A stretch of DNA of 64,000 nt from Taenia hydatigena (lineage: Eukaryota; Platyhelminthes; Cestoda; Cyclophyllidea; Taeniidae): NCBI GenBank assembly GCA_036345935.2, contig JADWOT020001848.1, forward strand, positions 1-64,000. The letters are read 5' to 3'. Both the position numbers and the translations under genes were made by a program. The notes beneath the pieces were generated by a model that saw only the letters and a list, made by a program, of their open reading frames with translations, was not told the DNA's origin and did no database searches. Below, in pieces: positions 36,694 to 46,870 of the stretch. Position 1 is the stretch's first letter; every line of letters begins with the position of its first letter.

Positions 36694-36921
36694 CTCCCAC
36701 TCCGGACAGGAAAAGCGCTTCTTTTGCCATTCCACCAGTCCAGAGGTTCTGTCCATCGAAAGCGAAAGAGTAGAAGGCCTCCCACAACCACGTCTACCGA
36801 CGGGGTGTGGTGCGTAGTAGTCCGTGTTGCACCAACCGATGCCTATGACGGGAATTGGTGGGTGACGTTCTCGATGGCGTCGGTGAACACCTCGAAGTAC
36901 CATTTGGTGTGCATCGATAAA
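36694..36921 (-). CDS. RyR: Ryanodine receptor exon: first half of SPRY1, two one-base frame breaks
   Basis: The acceptor is ttttcctcttggag and the donor gtaaag. In three successive frames it encodes MHTKWYFEVFTDAIENVTHQ, then VIGIGWCNTDYYAPHP, then EAFYSFAFDGQNLWTGG. Together these reproduce KWYFEV...H...GW....Y.P and YsfgFDG..LWTG of RyR SPRY1 in order. Each frame change is repaired by adding one base, at a ccc run near 36,850 and at a ggg run near 36,782. With two bases added, the exon length fits both neighbouring splice phases. Consensus homopolymer shortening is the simplest explanation; genuine decay is the alternative. Confidence 0.85.
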
Positions 36922-37060
36922 CTCCAAGAGGAAAACGATTTGACACGCTGGCATTAGGTTATTTTCGGTTTAGTTTTAATTTCGTTTTTAACAAATTAAC
37001 TTGCATCTCTAAAAAAGCCAACAGACGTCGGAGGATTTTATCGAGTGTGCTACTACCTAC

Positions 37061-37208
37061 CGGTTCAAATTCAACGAGACTGTGACAATAGTTTAGCTTG
37101 CAGAAGGAGGTCGCGCTCGGGTAGAAGACTCTCGTGGATGAGGTCCTGATTCAGGCGTACAGCTCCGCCTTGCCGGCCTATACAGATGGAAGAGAGTACC
37201 CCGAGGAC
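37061..37208 (-). CDS. RyR: Ryanodine receptor exon: RIH-to-SPRY linker, one frame break
   Basis: After the acceptor ccatcttttag the exon reads VLGVLSSICIGRQGGAVRLN then LIHESLLPERDLLLQAKL. This is collinear with VLDVLCSLC..G.AVR..Q..I...LLPg..LLLQt.L of animal RyRs, just after the RIH domain. A one-base gap near 37,088 is then needed to continue (IVTVSLNLN) to the gtaggt donor in phase 2, which suits the next exon's single leading base. The following family segment (about eight residues) appears shortened here. Confidence 0.85.
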
Positions 37209-37324
37209 CTAAAAGATGGAATAAAAGATGTGGTAGGAGGGTTCAATTCCTTTTTGCCAAACCGGATCTCATGAGAACGGGATATAAAGCGAGTTTCCAT
37301 GTAAAAGCCATTCGCTCCACTCAC

Positions 37325-37692
37325 CCGGCGGTCATAACCCTGCTTATCCAGCAGTCCAATCAGCGTGTGGTATGCTGAGCCGTGATGACATTCAACGCCT
37401 CGTCCGAGTTCGTCACTACACAATGCAGTGCATCAAGGACGCACTCTGCTAAGCTCTGCTGCAACTCGAGACGATTAAAGAGCCAGTCAAGTCGTGCGGG
37501 TGCAGCGAATTGAGCACAGTTCTCGCGGTTTCCACGGATCGACGCGGCCAACAGGAGGTAGAGGTAGTTGACAAGGTCACTAAATCGATCACTTCGCTCC
37601 TCATCGACGGCAAGAGCGAACTCACGACGACTACGGAAGATGCCAGTGAACTTATCTATGGTCTCCAACACTAGGCTGATCATGCCCTCCTC
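37325..37692 (-). CDS. RyR: Ryanodine receptor exon: RIH domain, one frame break
   Basis: Acceptor gtcaacag, phase 0. It encodes EEGMISLVLETIDKFTGIF, then YLYLLLAASIRGNRENCAQF, then LDWLFNRLE, VLDALHCVVTNSDEALNVI and, after a one-base break near 37,365, LIGLLDKQGYDRR to a gtgagt donor. Every block matches the RYDR_ITPR (RIH) domain of ryanodine receptors (EEG...LVL..ID, LLAa.IRGNR.NCAQF, LLDKhGr). The exon is 368 bases; one added base makes 369 and satisfies phase 0 at both ends. Confidence 0.9.
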
Positions 37693-37899
37693 CTGTTGAC
37701 TTAAAAGGGTTAAACAATGACAGTGGTGGTGTCACATGGGTATACTGCTAACTAGACCGAAAATTTAAGTAAATACTTATTTTCATAGTAAAGGATGACT
37801 TTAAAACCTTAACGTCTATCGCTTTGCCATGCTTTAGCTATCTATTCTCTTAACTTGTACGCTGAAAGGCCTTACTGAGGAGTTTTTAAACTAACTCGC
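37693..37899 (-). other. RyR intron with GC donor (GC-AG intron)
   Basis: The exon upstream must end after LFQ in phase 0 to join EEGMISL. The base after CAG starts gcgagt, so the donor is GC within an otherwise strong donor context (CAG|gcgagt). The acceptor is caacag. The only nearby GT (gttagt, four bases on) would break the frame. Confidence 0.75.
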
Positions 37900-38439
37900 C
37901 TGGAAGAGGTCCTGTCCATTTGTCAGAGCCGCCAGTGTCGACTTTCTGGCCTCATGCTCCTCATGGATCTCTGGCTGAGCGAAAAATTTAACCAGGTACT
38001 CTAGACACTGATTCACCTCGTCCAAATTTAAGGGCACGCATTCCGATCCCGCTGCTGGAGATGATGACGCACCTGCTGCACCTCTACTACCACTAGCGGC
38101 GACACCAACACCACCAAGGTCATCTGCACTGGCGAGAGCGTCTAGACTATGATTAAAGGCGAAGAAGACGACGGTTGAGCGACGGATAGCGGCAGCAGAG
38201 GGAGACTCCTCTTCCTGCGACCGAGCTAAACTGTAGAAAGCATCCGTGGAAACCTCGGCCAACAGGACAGCCTTTTTCTCCCCCACCTTGCCTACACCGC
38301 TCTTCTTCGTCTCGTAGGACTCGTAAGACAACCACCAGCCCAGTGGAGCGTGCTGAAGGTAGATCAGGGACTCGCCCAAACACGTCTGGATACCCATGCC
38401 CTCATGCTCGCGGTCGATTTCCACCATCTTCTTGTCATC
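37900..38439 (-). CDS. RyR: Ryanodine receptor exon: MIR region into RIH domain, intact frame
   Basis: 540 bases, 180 codons, acceptor gtagtgacag, no frame break. It starts DDKKMVEIDREHEGMG and continues LGESLIYLQHAPLGWWLSYE then SYETKKSGVGKVGEKKA. This is nearly the invertebrate RyR MIR signature (LWLSYkSYETKKkGVGKVeEKqA). Then come SLARSQEEESPSAAAIRRST, NLDEVNQCLEYLVKFFAQPE and HEEHEARKSTLAAL..GQDLFQ. Between LDALA and ECVPLNLDE there is a Gly/Ala/Ser-rich insert (about 35 codons) longer than in the insect or vertebrate sequences I know. It ends at a GC donor. Confidence 0.93.
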
Positions 38440-38658
38440 CTGTCACTACGCAAGAGATTGTAAACGATGCAGTTCTACCCAAAGCCTTCAAATATACACA
38501 TTCACTTCCACCGTGTCGGCTCGTTTAACCAAAGGGAAGATAGTAGGGTGGATAGAACTACAACAGTTTGCCCAGAATCGGAAGCCGTGGGTGGATGGAC
38601 CTTTTAATGAAGGCAGTGGGTAAACAAGCATAGTAGAACCGATACATAATCCACCCAC

Positions 38659-38889
38659 CTTGGTCTGTTTGATGTAGAAAACCGTGGCGGTATCATCCGA
38701 TTCGGTGGGCGAAAGCAACATTACATCGATTTGGCCAGGCGCGGAGGGATTCCCACCCGAGCCCGAGGACGTGATGCCCAAATACCGACCTGCTGTAACA
38801 TGAAGCAAGCGCACCCCGTCCTTCCACGGGAAGGAGCCTAAGCACCACTTGATTTTGGTGTGTTCAATTTGCCACAACGATGGGGCGTG
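38659..38889 (-). CDS. RyR: Ryanodine receptor exon: MIR domain
   Basis: It encodes HAPSLWQIEHTKIKW, then FPWKDGVRLLHVTAGRYLGI and, after a Ser/Gly/Pro stretch, ESDDTATVFYIKQTK, ending at a gtgggt donor in phase 0. It matches hARSLWrlE..r.kW......W..p.RirHvTTGrYLg of RyR. The 5' boundary is uncertain: a stop lies seven codons upstream. The two available acceptors (aag or aagag) give phases that miss the preceding exon's phase by one base, again consistent with one base missing from the sequence. Confidence 0.88.
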
Positions 38890-39546
38890 CTCTTACACCG
38901 AGCCCAGTTGGTGCATCACGGATTGTTGGTAACCGAAATGGCATTTCATTAGGTGATCGACAAACCACTCAATGGGTAACTTACAGCACGCATTTAAAAA
39001 GTAAATATTTTGCCGCGTGTGCATATTTTATAAAATTAGAGTCGTAAATTCGTCACGATTTGGCCCTACTTTTAATGAAGTAGCGTATACTCGTGCACAA
39101 TGCCAATTGGTCGTAAGTGGAATGACATCTCTGACTAGCCCTTCAATCCGCTGGCTTTCGCACTAAATCTGGTTACAGTTTTTTGCTGTTGTCATGATAA
39201 TGCTATAGAGATGCTGCTATTACGTTAATGATCTTCTGTCCTTCCTATTCGATGATGAAGGAGCCGTATTGGTTCGGTATTCCCATGATGTTTTTAGGGA
39301 CCCCTCCAACGGTTCGGTAGTGGGTGTCAGCAGGCCTCCTTTGAAAGAGGGGCGGTTCCACTCCATAATGGCTGGACACTATATCAAAACGCCATGAGGG
39401 AGGACATATGGTGTGAATGGCTCGATTTGTAAAGGATCATAACTTAAGGGAGGCTGAAGTTTTGCCACACTCCCGACCTCGGGTTTCGTGCTTCGGCCCC
39501 AGGGAGTAGTGGCAACCATGTGTATTAATCAGTAGCTGGTACTCAC

Positions 39547-39667
39547 TCAGAAGACGAGGTGGCCTCATTGGAGATGATCTGGCCCCCTTTTGTATCTGCA
39601 GCAGCCTGCATTGTCAGGCACTCGTCGCCGTGAAAGAGGCGAATCACGTTGCCACCGAAAGCCATGT
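39547..39667 (-). CDS. RyR: Ryanodine receptor exon: start of MIR region (most 5' exon recognised)
   Basis: 121 bases between the acceptor tcttacttgacag and the donor gtgagt. It encodes DMAFGGNVIRLFHGDECLTM then DTKGGQIISNEATSSSE, matching the family's GGdVlRlFHG.DECLTI segment (around residue 220 of about 5,000). The roughly 200 residues before it (inositol-trisphosphate/ryanodine receptor N-terminal domain, with a WWT.HPASKQRSEGEKVR core) were not found to the right, at least to 43.6 kb. Confidence 0.87.
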
Positions 39668-41201
39668 CTGTCAAGTAAGAAGGGACGAGGGAGTTAAAGC
39701 GAAACCACACTGGGGCCGAGGGGGGCTTATCATTAAATTACACCCACCCTTATCTATCTTGCTTCAACGTTCTGGTCATTGATAGAATTGCCACATTTGG
39801 CTAAAAATCATCACCGATTCAAAGACAATGCTTTCGTTCTAGTTATACGGGTACCTAAGACTCTGGCTGGCAAGGCCTTGGGTCCTACCAGTGCCCTCCT
39901 TCCCTAGGGATTATGCATGTCGTCAACACATTTTTCTGTCCTAGTATTATGTCTTCCTCCATCTTCAGAGGACTTAAGGGGCGGTGTATTGATGTCGACG
40001 GGAAAGAAACCCAATCTTGAGAAACAAATCTCCCAATTTCTACTAGTGTAAGATAAACCTCAGTAAGGCGAGAGGAGTGTACATGTTGCGGACGGTCGAA
40101 TCGGCTACGACCCATGATAAAATGCTTGGAAGTGACGTCTGCCTCCATTATCTGCCCGAGTTCCGTGTTCTTTGAGCGATCTGGACAAGTTCGTCATAGA
40201 TCTGTCATTTAAGTGAGCACACGACACCTTCTCCAGCCTTCTACTGGCTGGAATGAACTCAGATAGACGTAAAGCTAGACAGCACTAAAGCAAAACAAAG
40301 CAACAAGCAAGGTAGCTAAGAGAAGTCGCCTTAAATATCGCTCTATATTCGACGAAACGGCTTTGTAAGACCAACAGTGGACGCATGGAATGGCCAGGAC
40401 GCTACCTTTCCCACCAACACAGGTCCCAAACAGAACGAAGCTCAAAATCCAGTGGAATTGCTAGTAGGAATCAGATAACTTCTCGATTGACCGCCAATTT
40501 GCTGACTGGCGAGGTCGCTTCGTGGGTGCTCTTCCTTGCAGCACCGATTACGTTGCGATAACAGACGCGACTCAACGTTGCTGTGACTTCAACCCTCATA
40601 AAGCGTTTGCCCCTGGAAGTCAAGGGAAGAAGCCAGCCCTAGCTAACCTTCACCCCCACCACTTTATCGTCTAGCGTCGGGACCGGAGCGGAAAGTTGGG
40701 ACTGATTGACTGGACACGCTCCCTCCTTCCCCCATCCAAAAAGGTGAAAATGAGGTCTTTCCGCAAATAGTTTTGCACCATGCAGGCCTGCAGGAGCGGT
40801 CACGGCTAAGCCCCATGACTAGGTTTTTTTGTGCCCGCAGCAACAACACTTCGTGCCTTAACAAGCGCGCAGCCCTTAACGAGAAACTCCATCCGCAGTG
40901 CATCGAGGACAAATGAAACACTCTCTTTTGCCTCAGAAGTGTAGAGTGAATAGCAAACGTGTACACATTATTGCAAATGGCAACAAAATCCACTCGGTTA
41001 ACTTGCACCTTAAATTAATACGTCTTCCAACGTTCATCCCTTTATAACAGCGCGTAGCACGCCCTCTTTGTTCTACTAAAGATACTACACGAGTCGATTT
41101 GAAATGAAATTTAAATAGTACAAACTCCGCCCCCAAGATCCCCAATTTGATCTAATTTTCAAACTGTCTCCCAACCAAAGTCAGTCCGTAGCTGATCCTT
41201 C

Positions 41202-41495
41202 CTATCTTGACAAGGTAGAGGCCTCATCGTCCTCCTTGCCTTTTTTTACTTCACTAGTGTACACACGCACAATCACGTAGCGATGGCCCGCATAAAACAT
41301 CCACTCCGATTCACCAATTGATGCGCTCTTAAACGTCATCACGGCGCAATCGATTGACCGTCTCGGCGCTCGCCGCTTGCGCGTGCGCACGCGCGCATGC
41401 ACGCATGTGCGCACAGGGTGATCGATAAGGCGGAGGGAAAAAAACGGCCACAACGAAGTCGACTTGCGTGCAGCGCCACTGCAGACTGGCAACAC
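41202..41495 (-). CDS. Candidate C-terminal exon of unknown protein
   Basis: A minus-strand open frame of 97 codons. Its second half (SIGESEWMFYAGHRYVIVRV, then YTSEVKKGKEDDEASTLSR and a stop) has the look of a protein C-terminus. The first half overlaps a simple-sequence tract and is probably not coding. I tested it as a RyR N-terminal segment, and it does not fit. No family is recognised. Confidence rests on composition and frame length only. Confidence 0.25.
   Translation of the reverse strand: MLPVCSGAARKSTSLWPFFSLRLIDHPVRTCVHARVRTRKRRAPRRSIDCAVMTFKSASIGESEWMFYAGHRYVIVRVYTSEVKKGKEDDEASTLSR
41378..41414. repeat. 37-base perfect alternating pyrimidine-purine tract
   Basis: From tgcgcgtgcgcac through gcatgcacgcatgtgcgcac, every step alternates pyrimidine and purine without exception. 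It is CG-rich at its 5' half and partly palindromic. Such tracts favour left-handed Z-DNA under negative supercoiling (established property). Whether it does so here is inference. Confidence 0.8.
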
Positions 41496-43619
41496 AGATG
41501 AGAACTGGATCTTTTAGAATCTTGAAGGTTTGAAAAATGTGTTTATTAGTAAAAAGATGATTGGTCCCTTGGGCTTCGTAACTTGGAGAGATTCGCTGAA
41601 GCTACTGACTGCACTAACACCACCGTTCAGCATTCCATTTGGTTTAGCATCAAGCTGAACATTTTAGAACTCCTAAAATTTCATCTGGGATGTAAGTGAT
41701 CGCGCATTCAACCTGATGTAGCAGCTTCCTGTAGGGCTATCAACCAATACACATATGATCCCATCGTGAAAAAAGAGGCCATCAAACAGATTACTGTCTA
41801 GTGTTACCTATCGGGCGACTCTGCTCTTGAAAATGAGCTTGTGTGAATTAGCAGCAGTGCAACTCGACGTTGATCCAATGAAGCACTAAAGACATAGGAA
41901 ACTTAAGGGTTTCAATGCCTGCCTGATGTCCTTCTCTGGTCTGACACGATAAGGCAAACTCCCAAAGGGAAATTCTTAGTGAAATAGCATTCAGCCAAGA
42001 ACTGTTGCCCTTTTTTCATTCATTGCTTCGGAGAAAGGCGAAACTCCTAAAGTGAGAGTACTTTGGAAGAAAATAATGTTGAGGTCTACGGAGAACTTAT
42101 CAGCATAACAACGCCCCAGTCCTCTTTTCTCTTGGATGGCGAGCTTCCCCGCCAAGGCTAATAAAATGGTCATTCTAATCAGGACCAAGGCAAGTGCTGA
42201 GACTAAAGATCACTCTATCCAAAACAGGATGTAAGACAAAGCCGCTTGGCTTGACCTAGCAAGGCGCCCAGTGGATCCAGGGGCTCCATTTAGCGAACGA
42301 AGAATACTGAACTTTGTGTTTCCTTTCTTAATGCTTTATGAAAAAAGCACACCCCTGAGATCGCCACACTTAAACTAGCATTGAACAGCTTCAACAAATG
42401 AGCATGAGGCCTTTTGCTGACGGCAATCAATCGGAGGTCCGAGTGTTAGCAATGTCGTAAAGCAAATAATTCCTCACTCAAAAGACTCAAAAGTTTAGAA
42501 TCATTCACCATGAAACGGAGAGAAAGTGCACAAAATAAGCATTTATTTATTCTTAAAAAGGCTTTCTTTAGATTGACCCGAACCCAAGCCCTTTTCCATG
42601 AGATTATCCAACATTTAAATGGGAGGTGATTCGGGCTACATGAAAGGAATCTATGCTTGGTCCATGAGTGTGAAAGCAGAAAACAGACTGATGGCTGTCG
42701 AAGGCAAGGTTTGCATACCTACTCAAGTTAATTTCTCGTTAACCGCAAGCTGGTTAGGACTTGGGAGTCTCACTTTTTCCCCAAAGACCTTTAAGTGACC
42801 AACAAGGCGAGCGAATAATTTTCCTTTGGGGAACAAATTTCACTTATCTGCAGACGTTTATTATCTTTAAGTCTAATTTCACAAAAATTGACTGATAAAG
42901 TAGTACTTTATTACAAGTCATATCGTAGCGTCGCGTGACTTCCTCAGAAGCAAAAGAAGGCGTAATACTAGGGCAGAATATATATTTACATATTCAATAA
43001 ACAGAGGGAACGGGGCTCATAGCATGGCCTAGAGGCCAGCCTACTCAACTGAGGCAATATGGCTACCCAAGTGACCGTAAATGTAACCGGCAGTCCGAAC
43101 AAACAAAATATTACACACGCCACTTAGAAATTGCGCAAAAGTTAAAAAATAAGCAAGGTCCTGCATGATATAATTATACTTTCGATAATTTTCCATTCAT
43201 AATAATTGGTGTGCTAAACTTTACTAAAATTGTAAAGCATATGGTACGCTTTGTGCTGTACTTGCAATTATAGCTTCACCTATTACATTAGTATAGGTTT
43301 CGTGGGCATCCATCTAGGTTGACGCTATCATGGTTAGACAGCTTGTTTAACCATGCGTTTGATTGCATGGGGCCGCAAGTTACCACAAATTATAATTTGA
43401 TTAGCATGATACCTTAGCTATTTAACTCTTCTTTCTTGTTAGGAGCGATTTTATGTATTAAGTATGCACTTCGTTCAGTAGGACCCATCTTGGTTGACAC
43501 CAATTCATGGATATTTTGGGCAAGGTAGAGATCAATCAAAGCGGCGTTGAGCCGCTTGTTGGCAATGAAATTCGTGCCCAAACGCGAGAAAGGTGGTTTA
43601 GCACATTTGAGATGTTGAT

Positions 43620-43830
43620 CGTAAGGTACCGATCAAGCTACTTCGTCCATGCGAAAAGGGGTTTCGGGAAGTAAACTGACTCATGGACCTTGAAAGTGAC
43701 ATGGAAGGTAAGTTCAACTCCGATAGGTATTACCTCGGACCGCTTCGATGGATTTGGTGTCGTCATCGCTTCTGTATGTGACGCATCGACCTACGTAGAC
43801 TCCAACATCTAAAACGATGGAAGCGAGGCA
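43620..43830. repeat. Repeat block B2
   Basis: Direct partner of 1,070-1,330, sharing the gatcaagcta, gacatgga and gaccgctt words. It is followed by C2 and E2 in the order of the left set. Confidence 0.75.
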
Positions 43831-43974
43831 GTTTATTGTTCTGTTGCAAGAGGAAGAAGTAACAGAGTACAAATGAGGATGCTGAGTCGAATGGATTCCC
43901 ATGCCTCTAATAGGATGACTCAACTTCCACCTGCCTTCTTGCCTGCATGATCACATTTGCCTTCCGTCAACGTA

Positions 43975-44300
43975 TTAATAATTACACATTTGATTGGCTA
44001 CAATCTGGTCATTGAAATCAAGATCTGCGTGTGATGTTGAACTGTGCCCTTCATCCGACCTGAAACTTTTCAGCTTAAATCTGGGCTGTGAAGCAGATGG
44101 AAATGAGTTACATCCAAATTGTTTAAAAGTGATGACACCAAAAATAACTGGCTGACTGGATGCTAACATCTGCTGTAGGTGCCTATCACTTGACCACAGA
44201 CCATAATCAGTGCTCTCTACAGCACGGTAACAAGTTGGTGCCAAATTATTTCCTCATAGAATGCAAACCTTTGACTTTATACGCCTCCTCTAGAGCTCTT
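43975..44300. repeat. Repeat block C2 (inverted relative to C1)
   Basis: Aligns with the reverse complement of 3,850-4,140. Relative to the B and E pairs, which are direct, the C pair has one member inverted. Confidence 0.75.
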
Positions 44301-44759
44301 CAAGCGCCACCACGACTTGCCATCCAACGCGTTTGCTGCGGTCTTTTTATTTAAGTCGTATTCATCGTAGCATTAAATGGGCTACTTTATATCCAGCATC
44401 CTGGAATCAACCTACTCTTACCTCTTCCTTATAATCAAACTGACCTCATAAAAATATGGACATCATTGCGAAAAATAAATGCAGATGGATGTTCAGAAGA
44501 GACACTTATTCGCTTAGCGCACCCGAACCTTCCAGTGGATAACGGATCCATTTGTGAGCTGATCGATTCTCCTGACAACAACGTCACCATAGTTTGAAGG
44601 AGGAAGAGTCTTGTAGATTGAGGTGGATGAAACCTACAACGAAGTTTTCGCTGCTATTTATTAAGGAGTTGACTCTCAAACACAACGCCACTCAATGATG
44701 AGGCTTTGTTAGGAGGCTCATAACTATGCCACGAATGACCAGTTTGTCCTTTCTTCTTT

Positions 44760-46870
44760 CAATTGCATGCGCGTCGTAGCAACTGGGTTACTGAAGCATA
44801 TTCAGTAGTAGTCCCCATTACGCATAAATAAACAACGAAGAAAGCATAAAATGCGACCAGTGGTAAGTGTGTCTGGTTTATTATGCTCTGAGTAATGGTA
44901 TAGGGAATGAGATTATTTGTTGCAGCTGCTGGTACATTCTGGACCTGCTTTTCTGACAAATGATGTGGAAATTGTGTCGAATTTTCACCTTCCAACGGAG
45001 CCTCAGTAACTTATTTGGTGCAGTTAAGGCTTAGCGCATTTTACATGACATTTATTTAGGCAGCGATTGCAATTGGCATTGAGCTACGCTAAGTGGAGCG
45101 TGGATGGAAGAGTGTCTAATCCAGGAGGGAAGTGATGGTAAGTCCACTATCCTGTTCTATTAGACAATGAGAATGGGAGGCGCTTGACGGATGCAAATGA
45201 GCCTCGTGACCGACTGTGGCTTCTGACAGACGCTGCACGTGTATGTGTTTCTATCACAAAACTCTTCCTCTCTTGTGTAGCATGCCACACTATCCTCCAG
45301 TAAAAAGCATGATCAGAGAGTCTTATATGCATACTTGCAAAGTCTTGAATTGTTATACACTTAAAGAGAGATTAGGCCGGTGATCATACGACAGTGTGGC
45401 ACACACTGTACTTAACCGCAATGAAACCGCAGAGGAGAGTTGTTTGAGAAGTATGCATGGAAGACAGGCTGGAAAGGAAGATGTCATTCAAAGTAACACT
45501 CAGTATTTGTCAGACCAACAAACAGCTTTGAATGATGTTATAACAGGGAGAGTTAGGTGAGTGTTCCTGCGCTGCCATCGCAGCATCCCTTCCCCTAAGA
45601 TTAAGCAAAGTGGCTTCGTGGCAACCGAATTTCAGACCACTGTAAGGCATCAGAAGGCTTTTCTAAATCAAATAAATTATGTCGCTCTCTGCCTTTCGTC
45701 TTCAATTATATCAAACTCTCTTGACGCAGAGTAGACGAATTTGTCGTTGCCACCGCCACTCAAAATGCCTTCTGCATTATACGCCTTTCACGGTAGTCTA
45801 AGGGTATGCAGTCCTCATAATAATGAAATATTAAAAACAACGGACATCTTGGCGTGCCGATGCAAATGCGGCTCTGTCGCCATGAGATGCTGAAGAACGG
45901 CATTGACGTAGCGATTTCCACCTCCATTCTTCAATCTCATATTTAGACTGACGGGAGCCGAGTGACCACATTTGTTTAAATCGTTGTTTTCAATGTCGCA
46001 ATCACTCATGCTGCAACCTGTAAAAGAAGAAGCGCCACACAAGTATGGTTAGTGTACACTATGAATGCCACTTTTAAAGAATCAGGCGCTTCCAGGTGTT
46101 GCTGAGTTCTGAAGCCGGAGTACTCTGGCTTTGGAAGTATTAGCTTCTATATTTCGTCAATTAGTCGGTTGCAAGCTCTCACATGCCTAACCATACAAGT
46201 CGCATTAACCAATGAGATGAAGGTGTCAGGCCACTCACATTTGCACGACCTGTCTTCATGCCTGGAATGAACTCGACAGATCGTTTTCTCTTCACCATGG
46301 TTAGAAAATGGCAGCTGGGGTAGAGAGATGCATCTTAAAAAACTATTCCGAGAGCAATGGCCATCAGTTTGCATTAAAACTTGTTCATGGTCTGCTTAGT
46401 AAATGGCTGAGGAGAAAATTTAGAAATCAACAAAATAAAATTGTGCGTAGACGAATCATCGCATCCATATAGGTCAGATTGATGTCGGAGTGGGTGCAGC
46501 ACCCAAAGGCAACACTCAACATTCATTTTTCCATTCACGTCCTGTTTGTCAACCCCCTCGGACTGATTTCAAAAGCGATTGCTTGTGAGTATCTGATCTT
46601 TTGACTAGCTGGTTCCATTGACTTAGGTGGCAGCGTGCCTCTCCATACCACCTTGACCCCTAAAGTCAAGGCGTTGGAAGAAGAGAGGTTGGTAGCACAG
46701 CCCCCACTGTCATCGTACTTAGTTGGTGAGACAGCTGTGGTATCCACCTTACAGCTAGTGGTAAATCAAAAAGTCGAACTGTCGGCGTGTTTACCTTATG
46801 AAGTCCAAGCGTTTCAAACGGAATTAAATTAAGCGTCCTAGCAATGATAATAGCTAGTTGCTTCCTAACT
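44760..46870. repeat. Repeat block E2
   Basis: Patchy direct partner of 8,080-9,900. It is longer than E1, mainly because 45.7-46.5 kb has little match. The short open frames here are not preserved in E1. Confidence 0.7.

Larger units (their letters stand above)
39668..43600. other. Mostly featureless; upstream RyR exons not found
   Basis: I looked on the minus strand for the conserved RyR N-terminal core and did not find it. Open frames are short apart from 41,202-41,495 (annotated separately). No repeat partner inside the window was noticed for 41.6-43.6 kb. Confidence 0.4.

Noticed and set aside
36579..36957. Plus-strand open frames opposite the RyR SPRY exons
   Set aside because: They are shadows of the minus-strand exons, which carry the family match and the splice sites.
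40800..40930. Minus-strand SVSFVLDALRMEFLVKGC as the RyR N-terminal FVLeQsLSvRALQE segment
   Set aside because: Only FVL matches at the right place; the following residues and the next family blocks do not, and no splice sites frame it.
41202..41495. Assigning this open frame to the RyR N-terminal core (GEACWWT.HPASKQ region)
   Set aside because: GES.W is the only resemblance, and the rest of the highly conserved core is absent. It is kept only as an unassigned candidate.
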